Positions 1-7,995 of a DNA stretch of 50,711 bases are shown in pieces; the stretch's first letter is position 1; every line of letters begins with the position of its first letter. Under the pieces are notes generated by a model, which had not been told where the DNA came from, did no database searches, and worked only from the letters and a program-made list of their open reading frames with translations. This DNA comes from an uncultured Spartobacteria bacterium (GTDB lineage Bacteria; Verrucomicrobiota; Verrucomicrobiia; Chthoniobacterales; Chthoniobacteraceae). The stretch is from assembly GCA_903882875.1 (NCBI GenBank), contig CAIRYQ010000022.1:1-50711 (forward strand), written 5' to 3'. The position numbers and the translations under genes are program-made.

Positions 1-180
1 CCACGGGGACCGCGAGGGCGGACATCATCACCATCGCGGGCTTGGCCGCGACGACCGTGGCGGCTGGCAGCATCACCACCACGGCTTTGGCCACGGGGAC
101 CGCGAGGGCGGACATCATCACCATCGCGGGCTTGGCCGCGACGACCGTGGCGGCTGGCAGCATCACCACCACGGCTTTGG
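1..180 (+). repeat. Two perfect 90-bp tandem repeats
   Basis: Bases 1-90 and 91-180 are identical at every position. The unit is a multiple of three, so it adds a 30-residue His/Gly-rich block without breaking frame. The array starts at the window edge, so more copies may lie upstream. Complete identity, including third codon positions, points to recent duplication or ongoing gene conversion. Confidence 0.95.
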
Positions 181-820
181 TCGTGGCGAGCATCATGGCT
201 TCGGCCCCGGCGACCGTTCAAATGCACATCATGGCCCGAGGCCCGGCGGCTTTGGCCCCCAGGCAGGACATCATCCGGCAGGCAACCCTGTGGAGCATCT
301 CGTAAAGGCGCTCGGCCTCACCGCGGAGCAGCAGGAAAAAGCGAAGCCGATTTTCGAGCAGGTCGGAACGAAGCTGAAGGCCATCCGCGAGGCAGCCGGC
401 AAGAAAGCCAGGGAAGTGATCGAGGGCACTCACAACAACATCAAAGCCGTCCTGAACGACGAGCAGAAAAAGAAATTCGGCGAAATCCACGAGCGCCTGA
501 AGGCCGCAGCCGGCGCGCCGGAGCACCATGGATTCGGGCCGCAGGGCGGACATCATGAGGCGGGCAATCCCGCCGATCATCTCGCAAAGGCGCTCGGCCT
601 CAGCGATGAGCAGAAAGGCAAGCTGGCGCCCATTTTCGACCAGACGAAGCCGAAGCTGGAAGCCATCCACAAGGAAGCTGCGGCCAAGGCGAAGGAAGCG
701 ACGGAGGCCGCGCACAAGGACATCAAGTCACTGCTGACTCCCGAGCAGCAGGAGAAATTCGAGAAGCTGCACCAGGAACACGCGAAGCCGCCGGGCGCGC
801 CCGTGCCGCCGAAGGCGTAG
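2..820 (+). CDS. His/Gly-rich protein with two Spy/CpxP-like repeats (5' partial)
   Basis: The reading frame is open from base 2, so the start lies outside the window. The first ~95 visible residues are Gly/His/Arg/Asp-rich with HHHH clusters, including two identical 30-residue units. Then come two related helical modules of about 70 residues, beginning near VEHLVKALGLTAEQ and ADHLAKALGLSDEQ; each ends with a D/PEQ(K/Q)xKF motif. This pattern resembles LTxxQ-type Spy/CpxP periplasmic proteins, which bind unfolded protein or sense metal and envelope stress. The His clusters suggest divalent metal binding; that is inference. A strong terminator follows at 859. The amino end, and so any signal peptide, cannot be seen. 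Confidence 0.75.
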   Translation, partial: HGDREGGHHHHRGLGRDDRGGWQHHHHGFGHGDREGGHHHHRGLGRDDRGGWQHHHHGFGRGEHHGFGPGDRSNAHHGPRPGGFGPQAGHHPAGNPVEHLVKALGLTAEQQEKAKPIFEQVGTKLKAIREAAGKKAREVIEGTHNNIKAVLNDEQKKKFGEIHERLKAAAGAPEHHGFGPQGGHHEAGNPADHLAKALGLSDEQKGKLAPIFDQTKPKLEAIHKEAAAKAKEATEAAHKDIKSLLTPEQQEKFEKLHQEHAKPPGAPVPPKA

Positions 821-858
821 CGAAAAAGATCACGGCGGCTGCATCCGTCTGATTGTCG

Positions 859-896
859 TGTGGCCGGGGATTCGTTTCCCCGGCCACATTTGTTTT
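859..896 (+). terminator. Rho-independent terminator of the His-rich gene
   Basis: A perfect 12-bp stem (859-870 with 877-888) with loop TTCGTT is followed by TTTGTTTT. It lies 38 bases after the stop codon at 820. Confidence 0.9.
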
Positions 897-967
897 CGCG
901 CATGCCGTGTGATGCCGCTTTTCACCGTCGCCGATTCCTGCATCCTACGCCTTAGCCACGGAACGCG

Positions 968-1981
968 ATGCGCTCCGACGCCGCAACGAACCCTCCGCAT
1001 TCCCCACCACGCATCACTGTGAAACTAGCGAGCCTCACCCTCGTCTTCGCCGCACTCTATTCCAGCGTCACTCTGTGCGCCGCAGCAGAATCGCTCACGC
1101 TCAAGCTCTGGCCCGACGGACCGCCGACGGCGATGGCTCCGAAATCCGAGGCGACGAAAAAGCAGATCGCATCCTACGGCCCGATCACGGCGACGCATGT
1201 TTCGGACGTGACTGATCCCACGATCACCATTTTCCGCCCGGAGAAACCGAACGGCACGAGCGTCGTCGTCGCGCCGGGCGGCGGCTACATGTTCCTCTCG
1301 TATGCGAGCGAAGGTTCGCAGGTGTGCGAATGGCTGAACACGCTCGGCGTCACCGCGGTGCTGCTGAAATACCGCACGCCGACGCGCGACGAGAAGGAAC
1401 CGTTCACCATGCCCGTACAGGATGCGCAGCGCGCGATCGGCATCGTGCGGCATCACGCGGCGGAGTGGTCGCTCGACCCGAAGCGCGTCGGGCTGCTCGG
1501 CTTTTCCGCAGGCGGAAATCTCACCGGCCACGCCGCGTGGGATCGCGGCGAGCGCACGTATCCGCAGAAGCCGGAACTCGACGACGCGCGCGGGCCGGAC
1601 TTCATCGTGTTCGTCTATGGCGGCGGCTTTCTCGATCAAAGTGACAAGACGAAATTCCGCGCCGGCTTCAGCGTGCCCGCCGATGCGCCGCCCGCGTTCT
1701 TCGTCGTGGCGCACGACGACAAGACGAACCCAATCGAGGCCACGATGCTCTATCTCGAATACAAAAAACTGAACATCCCCGCCGAGCTGCACATCATGAC
1801 GAAGGGCGGCCACGGCTTCGGCATCAAGGTGGACTTCCTCGTTCGCGCACATGCACGCGAACTTGCGCGCAGCCAAGGCTTTTCCACAACGGTCATCAAA
1901 CCGGAGGGCAACCCGATCAACGACTGGCCCGCGCGCTGCGGCGAATGGCTCGGCGCGATGGGTTACCTCAAGGCACAATAG
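968..1981 (+). CDS. Secreted alpha/beta hydrolase (esterase/xylanase-like)
   Basis: A 337-residue protein with an exported N-terminus. The GTG at 1019 would begin directly at a compact signal peptide (VKLASLTLVFAALY...), so it is a possible alternative start to the ATG at 968. The fold markers of the BD-FAE/acetyl-xylan-esterase-like group are present: an oxyanion segment APGGGY, the nucleophile elbow GFSAGG, an acid residue in AHDDKT and the catalytic His in GGHGFG. It probably cleaves esters on plant-derived or other polysaccharides outside the cytoplasm; substrate is inference. The next gene, at 2019, is a clear paralog, so this is a tandem duplication. A loop of about 25 residues between GGHGFG and the C-terminus is absent from the paralog. 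Confidence 0.85.
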   Translation: MRSDAATNPPHSPPRITVKLASLTLVFAALYSSVTLCAAAESLTLKLWPDGPPTAMAPKSEATKKQIASYGPITATHVSDVTDPTITIFRPEKPNGTSVVVAPGGGYMFLSYASEGSQVCEWLNTLGVTAVLLKYRTPTRDEKEPFTMPVQDAQRAIGIVRHHAAEWSLDPKRVGLLGFSAGGNLTGHAAWDRGERTYPQKPELDDARGPDFIVFVYGGGFLDQSDKTKFRAGFSVPADAPPAFFVVAHDDKTNPIEATMLYLEYKKLNIPAELHIMTKGGHGFGIKVDFLVRAHARELARSQGFSTTVIKPEGNPINDWPARCGEWLGAMGYLKAQ

Positions 1982-2018
1982 TTCCCCGCTCTACTTCCTC
2001 ACCCACTCCACACTCCAC

Positions 2019-2900
2019 ATGAAACTGCTCCCATTCATCACACTCATCTCCACCGCCGCCGCGCTCCACGCCGCCGAACCCATCACGCTCAAGCTCTGGC
2101 CGAATGGCGCGCCGGATCCCACTGGGTTCAAGATCGAGGCCGAGAAGGAAATCCCGAAGAAGAACGACGCCGATGTGAAACGCGTGACGAATGTCTCCGA
2201 GCCGACCATCACCATTTACAAGGCGGATAAGCCGAACGGCACCGCGGTCATCGTCGCGCCGGGCGGCGGCTATTCCATTCTCGCCATCGAGCATGAAGGC
2301 ACGCAGGTCTGCGAATATCTCAACACGATCGGCGTCACCGGCATCCTGCTGAAATACCGCGTCCCGGCGCGCAGCAAGGACGACCCTTCCAAGGAACCGC
2401 TTCAGGACGCGCAGCGCGCCATCGGCCTCGTGCGGCATCACGCGGCGGAGTGGGGGCTCAAGCCCGACCGCGTCGGCATCCTCGGCTTTTCCGCGGGTGG
2501 ACATCTCTGCGTCATGGCCACGCTGCACGCGAACGATCGCACCTACACGACCGACTCCGCGCTCGATGTGGACGACGCGACGCCGAATTTTTCCATCCCC
2601 GTCTATCCCGCGTATCTCGTCACGAAGGAGGACAACTTCACGCTGCGACCCGAAATCAAAGTCACGGAAAAATCCCCGCCGATATGCCTCATCCACGCGC
2701 ACGACGACAAGAACGTGACCAGCCCCAGCGGCAGCGCGCTGCTCTACCTCGCTTACAAAAAACTGAACCTCCCCGCCGAGCTGCACATCTATGCGAAGGG
2801 CGGACACGGATTCGGAATGCGCAAGACCGGCCTGCCCACTGCCGACTGGCTCGTGCGCGTCGGCGAATGGCTCGGCAGCATGGGCTGGCTGAAAGAGTGA
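2019..2900 (+). CDS. Secreted alpha/beta hydrolase, paralog of the preceding gene
   Basis: A 293-residue protein starting at MKLLPFITLISTAAALHAAE, a good signal peptide; longer upstream reading in this frame overlaps the previous gene and is unlikely to be translated. It shares with its neighbour the opening ITLKLWPNGAP, the oxyanion segment VAPGGGY, the nucleophile elbow GFSAGG, the acid region AHDDKN and the catalytic His in GGHGFG. A catalytic Ser-Asp-His triad is therefore intact. It starts 37 bases after the upstream stop, so the two are probably cotranscribed. Likely an extracytoplasmic carbohydrate esterase; exact substrate unknown. Confidence 0.87.
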   Translation: MKLLPFITLISTAAALHAAEPITLKLWPNGAPDPTGFKIEAEKEIPKKNDADVKRVTNVSEPTITIYKADKPNGTAVIVAPGGGYSILAIEHEGTQVCEYLNTIGVTGILLKYRVPARSKDDPSKEPLQDAQRAIGLVRHHAAEWGLKPDRVGILGFSAGGHLCVMATLHANDRTYTTDSALDVDDATPNFSIPVYPAYLVTKEDNFTLRPEIKVTEKSPPICLIHAHDDKNVTSPSGSALLYLAYKKLNLPAELHIYAKGGHGFGMRKTGLPTADWLVRVGEWLGSMGWLKE

Positions 2901-2919
2901 GCGGCTCCCGTTCCCGCGC

Positions 2920-3105
2920 ATGAATTACATCGTCGAGACGGAAATCGTCTGCCCGTTTTGCGGCGAGGCGTTTGCCACGGCGGTGGACACTTCGCAGGGC
3001 GACGTGAGCACCATCGAGGACTGCACCGTCTGCTGCCGCCCGATCGCGTTGCACTTTGAATGCGAGCCAGGCGAAGTGCTCTCAGTGGATTCGTCGAGAG
3101 CCTAA
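2920..3105 (+). CDS. CPXCG-motif Cys-rich small protein
   Basis: A 61-residue protein with CPFCGE near the start and CTVCCRP about 25 residues later, the pattern of the Cys_rich_CPXCG family. The two Cys pairs probably bind zinc. The biological role of the family is not known. It starts 19 bases after the second hydrolase, on the same strand, and may belong to that transcription unit. The end of the frame runs to 3105, before the serpin start. Confidence 0.8.
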   Translation: MNYIVETEIVCPFCGEAFATAVDTSQGDVSTIEDCTVCCRPIALHFECEPGEVLSVDSSRA

Positions 3106-3176
3106 CGCCCCGCTTGCGCTGCTCTGGAAATTCCGCGCAGATTGACGCAGCCATTCCGGGACAACATGCTGACGAA

Positions 3177-4430
3177 ATGAAAGCCGCCCTCCTCGCCGGA
3201 ACCTTCCTCGTCATGAATGCAGCCGCGGCGGACACCGACACCGCGGCTGGTGCTATCAACCACCTCGGACTCGATCTGCACCGGCGGCTCGCGAAGCCGG
3301 GAGAGAACCTCTGCCTTTCTCCCTACTCGATCCAGAGTGCGCTCGCGATGACCTTCGCCGGCGCGGACGGCGCGACACGCGACGAAATGGAAAAGGTTCT
3401 CCATTTTCCAAAAGGCGACGCCATCCACGCCTCATTCGCTGCGCTGAACCACGGGCTCGCGGACGTGGCCAAGAAGACCACGGAACTTGCAGCGCAGGCG
3501 AAAAAATACGGCGGCCCCGGCGAACCGATCGCGCTGAACATCGCGAACCGCCTCTTCGGACAGTCGGGCTACGAATTCCGTGAGCCATTCCTTTCGCTGC
3601 TGAAAGAACAATATGACGCGCCGATGGATCTGCTCGATTTCCGGGAATCCCCGGAGCCCTCGCGCAAGCACATCAACGACTGGGTGGAGGAGCAGACCCG
3701 CAAGCGCATTCGCGACCTCATTCCGAGCGGAATCATCAAGGAAGGCACCCGCCTGGTGCTCGTGAACGCCGTGTACCTCAAGGCACCGTGGGCGACGGAA
3801 TTCCAAAAGGAGGCGACGACATCCGAGCCGTTCCACGTCCGCGGCGAGGATGCAAAACCGGTGCCCACGATGAGGCGCGAAGCGAAATTCGGCTTTGCGC
3901 AGCACAAGGGCTACCGCGCCGTGAGCATTCCATACATCGGGCACGACGTGCATTTTCTAGTCATCGTGCCGGATGATGTGAACGGTCTCGCCGACGTGGA
4001 GAAAGGGCTCACCGCCGAAACGCTCGCGGAGCTTGCCAAGATGGAGCACCGGCTCGTGAACCTGCACCTGCCGAAATTTCACATCGAGCCGCCCTCTGTG
4101 GAACTCGGCGATGCGCTCATGGCCCTCGGCATGAAGACCGCATTCGACGAGCCGCGTCGCAGTGCAAACTTCGATCGCATGGCCCCGCGCAAGCCGGACG
4201 ACTACCTCTACATCTCGAAGGTCATCCACAAGACCTTCCTCGATATCGATGAAAAAGGAACCGAGGCCGCAGCCGCCACCGCAGTGGTCATGTTTTCCGC
4301 AGGCTCCGCCATGCAGCGCGCCGAGCCTGTCGAGCTAAAGGTGGATCGCCCGTTCCTCTTCGCGATCCAGCATGTGCCGAGCGGCGCTTGCCTCTTCCTC
4401 GGCCGGGTGAATGACCCTGGTGCGAAGTAG
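3177..4430 (+). CDS. Secreted serpin (serine protease inhibitor)
   Basis: A 417-residue protein. The start at 3177 gives a signal peptide (MKAALLAGTFLVMNAAAAD); the frame is open further upstream but that stretch overlaps the previous gene and lacks coding character. Serpin hallmarks are present: NLCLSPYSIQSALAMTFAGA near residue 40, NAVYLKAPW in the middle, and the C-terminal DRPFLFAIQH. The reactive-centre hinge EKGTEAAAATAVV (about residues 359-371) keeps the small residues needed for loop insertion, so it should be an inhibitory serpin. By hinge counting, P1 falls near Ala375 in FSAGSA, which would suit an elastase- or subtilisin-like target; the exact bond is inference. It may protect the cell surface from external or self-made proteases. 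Confidence 0.93.
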   Translation: MKAALLAGTFLVMNAAAADTDTAAGAINHLGLDLHRRLAKPGENLCLSPYSIQSALAMTFAGADGATRDEMEKVLHFPKGDAIHASFAALNHGLADVAKKTTELAAQAKKYGGPGEPIALNIANRLFGQSGYEFREPFLSLLKEQYDAPMDLLDFRESPEPSRKHINDWVEEQTRKRIRDLIPSGIIKEGTRLVLVNAVYLKAPWATEFQKEATTSEPFHVRGEDAKPVPTMRREAKFGFAQHKGYRAVSIPYIGHDVHFLVIVPDDVNGLADVEKGLTAETLAELAKMEHRLVNLHLPKFHIEPPSVELGDALMALGMKTAFDEPRRSANFDRMAPRKPDDYLYISKVIHKTFLDIDEKGTEAAAATAVVMFSAGSAMQRAEPVELKVDRPFLFAIQHVPSGACLFLGRVNDPGAK

Positions 4431-4478
4431 GCCCCTCGTCGGCTAAAGGTGGCACCGGCTGCTGCCGCAGCCCTGGCC

Positions 4479-5435
4479 TCAAAACTTCGCCTTCGGCTTC
4501 GCGCCGCGGCCGGGCTTGCCGTAGGTCACGGGCTTTTTCCTCGGCTCGATCTTTGAGAGGCCGGTGCCGGCCTTCAGTTCGCCGATTTGATCGCGCAGGA
4601 GCGCGGCCTTTTCGTATTCGAGGTTTGCGGAGGCGTGAAGCATCTCCTCCTCCAGTTCGCGGAGCGTCTCGCTGAGGGAGAAGTTGCCGCCGGCCTCGTT
4701 CACAACGGAGGATTCGATTTCACGGCCACGCAAAATCGTGTGCAGGCTCTCCTGCACGGCACGCTTCACACTCGTCGGCGTGATGCCGTGTTTCTCGTTG
4801 TATTCGATCTGCCGCGCGCGGCGGTACTCGGTGATGTCTAGCAGCGCCTGCATGGATTTTGTCACCGTGTCGGCGAAAAGATAGACTTGCCCGTTCACGT
4901 GGCGTGCCGCGCGGCCGGCTGTCTGGATGAGCGAAGTCTGCGAGCGGAGGTAGCCCTCCTTGTCGGCATCGAGGATGACGACGAGCGAGACTTCCGGGAG
5001 ATCGAGCCCTTCGCGGAGGAGATTGATGCCGACGAGAATGTCGAACTCCGCCGCACGCAACGCGCGCAAAATTTCCACGCGTTCGATCGTATCAATGTCG
5101 CTGTGGAGATACCGCACGCGCAGGCCCACGTCCTTGAGGTAATCGCTGAGATCCTCCGCGGTGCGCTTCGTGAGCGTGGTGATGAGCACGCGCTCGCCGA
5201 GTTCCGTGCGCTGGCGGCAAAGCTCCATCGTCTCATCAATCTGCGCCTTGAGCGGACGGATGGTAATCCTGGGATCGAGCAGTCCGGTGGGCCGGATGAT
5301 TTGCTCGACGATCAGCGGCGCGCCCGGCGTGTGGACATCGAAGTCCTCGACGGGCACTTCACTCCCGCTAGGTTTGATCGAAGTGGAATTCATCGCCCCA
5401 CCGATACCGCGCTGCGCGGCATTGAAAAGGAGCAT
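4479..5435 (-). CDS. uvrB: UvrB, C-terminal half only (split gene)
   Basis: A 318-residue product matching the second half of the UvrB excision-nuclease helicase. It joins the family at IVEQIIRPTGLLDP, then has TTLTKRTAEDL, VRYLHSDIDT, LVGINLLREGLDLPEVSLV, the motif VI segment QTAGRAARHVNG, HGITP, and the C-terminal UVR helical hairpin (about residues 260-295) that contacts UvrC. The ATP-binding half is missing here and is found at 9477-10745 on the same strand. An in-frame TGA sits directly before the first ATG. The first ~22 residues are not UvrB-like. An internal ATG at 5393 is preceded by GGTGGGG and could be the real start. Two unrelated genes separate the halves. Function as a separate polypeptide is unproven. 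Confidence 0.9.
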   Translation of the reverse strand: MLLFNAAQRGIGGAMNSTSIKPSGSEVPVEDFDVHTPGAPLIVEQIIRPTGLLDPRITIRPLKAQIDETMELCRQRTELGERVLITTLTKRTAEDLSDYLKDVGLRVRYLHSDIDTIERVEILRALRAAEFDILVGINLLREGLDLPEVSLVVILDADKEGYLRSQTSLIQTAGRAARHVNGQVYLFADTVTKSMQALLDITEYRRARQIEYNEKHGITPTSVKRAVQESLHTILRGREIESSVVNEAGGNFSLSETLRELEEEMLHASANLEYEKAALLRDQIGELKAGTGLSKIEPRKKPVTYGKPGRGAKPKAKF

Positions 5436-5465
5436 TCACATCGCAACCGTCGCCACATCACGGTT

Positions 5466-7991
5466 TCAAGGGGCGAGGCTCGCACTGCCGTCCTTGGAAA
5501 TGAGGACCGGCAGTTCGCGGGCGCGGACGATACGTTCGTCGCGACCGAGCGTGACTTCCAGCAGCGCCCCGCGCGACCACTCCGCATCTGGGCCCGGCCC
5601 GTCGAAAACAAGATTGCCGAGCGACCATGCGACGAGCGCGCCATTTTGGAAAACGAGCGGCTGCCGCGTGTGCGGACCGCTGCCGATGATCAACCGCGCA
5701 CCCGCGCCTGCGAGCTGTCCAGCGAGCGTTTGTTGCGCATCATCTGGTGTGGCGGTGTGCTCGGTGCCCCAATGCGCCAGGACGATCACGACCGCGGTGC
5801 GCGCGGATTCACGGATGGCGGCAAGCAATGGGGCATCCGCGTGCTCCTCACATGCGAACACCGCGAGCCGGTGCACACCCTTTTCCAAAATCACCGCGCG
5901 CGGCGATCCGTCGGCGCTGCGGATTTTCGCAGCAGCGAGGCGGCGCGCGGCGTCGGCGAACGCAGCGTCGCCGAAGTCCCGCGCGTGGTTGTTCGCGAGC
6001 GACACAAGACCCACTCCCGCGGCTGCGAGCAATTCCGGCGCGCGCTCGTGGGCACGAAAGTGAAACGTCCTGCGAGGTGCCGGCTCACCCAGCGGAGATG
6101 CGACGCATTCGAGATTCACAAGTGCGAAATCGGCTGTGTGGAATGTTGGCGCGATGCCTGCGAGCGGATCCACACCGCGATCGATCGCCGTCGCGACGCC
6201 GCGACCAAGCATCACATCGCCGCCGAAGACGAGGCGCAGCGTGTCCGGTTCGGCGCGCAGGCGGAGCAGGCGGAATCGCTCGTGCTTTTTCAGCAGCACG
6301 CCGAGCGGGACGATCTCCGGCACGCCTTCGAGGTGATGCACGACGAGATCGCCAGGATCGAGCTGGCCCAGCGGAGGACGATCTTCCCACACGTCTGCGA
6401 CGTGGCTTCCGAAATGCACGAATGCACCGGCCTCGACATCGCGCGCTGCGATCGCAGGCAGCGCATCGCCGCGCTTCCACGACGCGATTTCTTCGCAGTG
6501 CGAGGCAAACTGCTTCGGGTCGCCCCACGGCAGACGCCAGCCTTCGCGCCGAAGCGCGGCGGTGAGAAAATTCGCGCAATCCGCGGCAGCCAGCGCATCC
6601 GGCCCTCCGGGGACGAGGCCGCAGCCGAATGCGTACGGTCGCGCGAACTGCTCGCTCAGCGCGCCACGAAAGCCCGTGCCGGAACGAAAGGTCAGCGCGA
6701 TGTCATTCGAGCGCCATTGCTCGCCGTCGCGCTCCGCAGTCGCAAAAACAAACGCCGTTCCCGCATGGGTCGTCGGCTCGAGGATCGCGTGAAGCGCGCG
6801 CGTCGGGAGTTCCGGCCCTTCGCCCAGCGCACGCGGCACGCGGCGAAGAAAGCGCGGCGCGTCGTCGGCAAAGCCGAGCGCGAGCCCGGCGACATTCGTG
6901 CTCGCGTGCTCCGGGACGAGCGCGAACCAACGCACGCGCGCACCGTCCGCGTGCTCGACACGGAGCATCTGTGCGGCATCCGCGCGGAGGCGGTGCCAGC
7001 CGTCCGGCTCCGCGATTTCATCCGCGACAATCGCGCGCGGAATGAACGGCTCGGCGGCCCATTCATCGAGCAATGCAGCAAGCCTCGGATCGTCGCCGAA
7101 CCGGTTCCGCCGCGCGAGCAGCAGCGTGCGCAGCGCGGGGCCGGCACGAGGGAGATCGAGGCGCGGCACTGGCTTTCCGGCTTTCTGCAACTCCTGCGCG
7201 CGACGCGAACGATCCGGCCCGGCGTCGGCGAATGGAGCAAACGTCACGCGGGCATTGGCGACGCTCGTCGCCGCATCGAGCGCGAGCACCGTGAGCCGCT
7301 CCGCCTGGGCTTCGCCGCGAAGCCACGGCGACGATAGGCTGAAGGTGAGCGCGCGGAGCCCCGGCACGCGCAGCAGCCCGGTGAACACTTTCGTGAATTC
7401 CGCATCGAGCCGCCCGTCGGGCACGTCCGCGAAATAATCGAGATCAAGCGAAGCGACCACTCGAGCTTCGCGCGGCCACTTCGCCGACTCGCGCTCGAAG
7501 CCGGCCCAGTCCGTCGCGCGGTAACGCGTGCCGAGTTCGCCGCATTCGCGAGGGAACGCCTCGCTGAGCCCGTCGAGATTTTCGCGAGCGAGCGTCTGCC
7601 GCCGCCCGATTTCGAGCCGGTTCAACTTTGGTGCCGCGACCCACACCACTTCCGCAAACGGCGCGGGCATGAGCGGCTCGATCCAGTCGAAGCACTGCAC
7701 CGCGCCGTCCTTGCGCCAGCGCGCCAACAACCTCGCGCGGGCATCTTCATCCGGCACGCCGCGCAGCGCTGTGCGGATGCGATCCGAGTCCGCGAGCGCA
7801 CTCGCGTCGCTGTGCGCATCCACGAGCACGAGCTTGTGCGGTTCGTCGAGCGGGAGCGTCCCGGCGAGGTGGTGAAAAGTGCCGGCGTGGCTTTCCTCGA
7901 AATGGATGTCGAGCAGCGCCGGTTCGTCGGCGCGCACAATAGCGAGCATCACGAGCCACGCAGCCGCGAGCCATGTGCGGCACCACACCAT
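5466..7991 (-). CDS. Secreted three-module protein: arginase/UPF0489-like, Cys-peptidase-like, CapA-like
   Basis: An 841-residue protein with a signal peptide (residues 1-21). Module 1, about residues 25-200, has VDAHSD (D58, H60, D62) and SLDLDYF (D183, D185), the two metal-binding motifs of the arginase/UPF0489 fold. A middle segment contains DCANFL (C472) and, about 45 residues on, HFGSH followed by DPGDLVVHHL, which resembles the Cys/His pair and GDLV turn of NlpC/P60 or DUF1175-like peptidases. From about residue 590 it is a CapA-type domain (FGGDVMLGRGV, LANNHARDFG, HWGTEH, GSGPHTRQP, SLGNLVFD) as in poly-gamma-glutamate synthesis proteins. It lies in the uvrB interruption, 4 bases after the gene at 7996. 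CapA is confident; the other two modules are motif-based inference. Confidence 0.78.
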   Translation of the reverse strand: MVWCRTWLAAAWLVMLAIVRADEPALLDIHFEESHAGTFHHLAGTLPLDEPHKLVLVDAHSDASALADSDRIRTALRGVPDEDARARLLARWRKDGAVQCFDWIEPLMPAPFAEVVWVAAPKLNRLEIGRRQTLARENLDGLSEAFPRECGELGTRYRATDWAGFERESAKWPREARVVASLDLDYFADVPDGRLDAEFTKVFTGLLRVPGLRALTFSLSSPWLRGEAQAERLTVLALDAATSVANARVTFAPFADAGPDRSRRAQELQKAGKPVPRLDLPRAGPALRTLLLARRNRFGDDPRLAALLDEWAAEPFIPRAIVADEIAEPDGWHRLRADAAQMLRVEHADGARVRWFALVPEHASTNVAGLALGFADDAPRFLRRVPRALGEGPELPTRALHAILEPTTHAGTAFVFATAERDGEQWRSNDIALTFRSGTGFRGALSEQFARPYAFGCGLVPGGPDALAAADCANFLTAALRREGWRLPWGDPKQFASHCEEIASWKRGDALPAIAARDVEAGAFVHFGSHVADVWEDRPPLGQLDPGDLVVHHLEGVPEIVPLGVLLKKHERFRLLRLRAEPDTLRLVFGGDVMLGRGVATAIDRGVDPLAGIAPTFHTADFALVNLECVASPLGEPAPRRTFHFRAHERAPELLAAAGVGLVSLANNHARDFGDAAFADAARRLAAAKIRSADGSPRAVILEKGVHRLAVFACEEHADAPLLAAIRESARTAVVIVLAHWGTEHTATPDDAQQTLAGQLAGAGARLIIGSGPHTRQPLVFQNGALVAWSLGNLVFDGPGPDAEWSRGALLEVTLGRDERIVRARELPVLISKDGSASLAP

Positions 7992-7995
7992 TCTT

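Noticed and set aside
4887-7337. Long open frame of 816 codons on the plus strand
   Set aside because: It lies antisense to the CapA-fusion gene and the end of uvrB, both with clear motifs. Its product is Arg/Ala-rich with no recognisable domain, as expected for a shadow frame in high-GC DNA.
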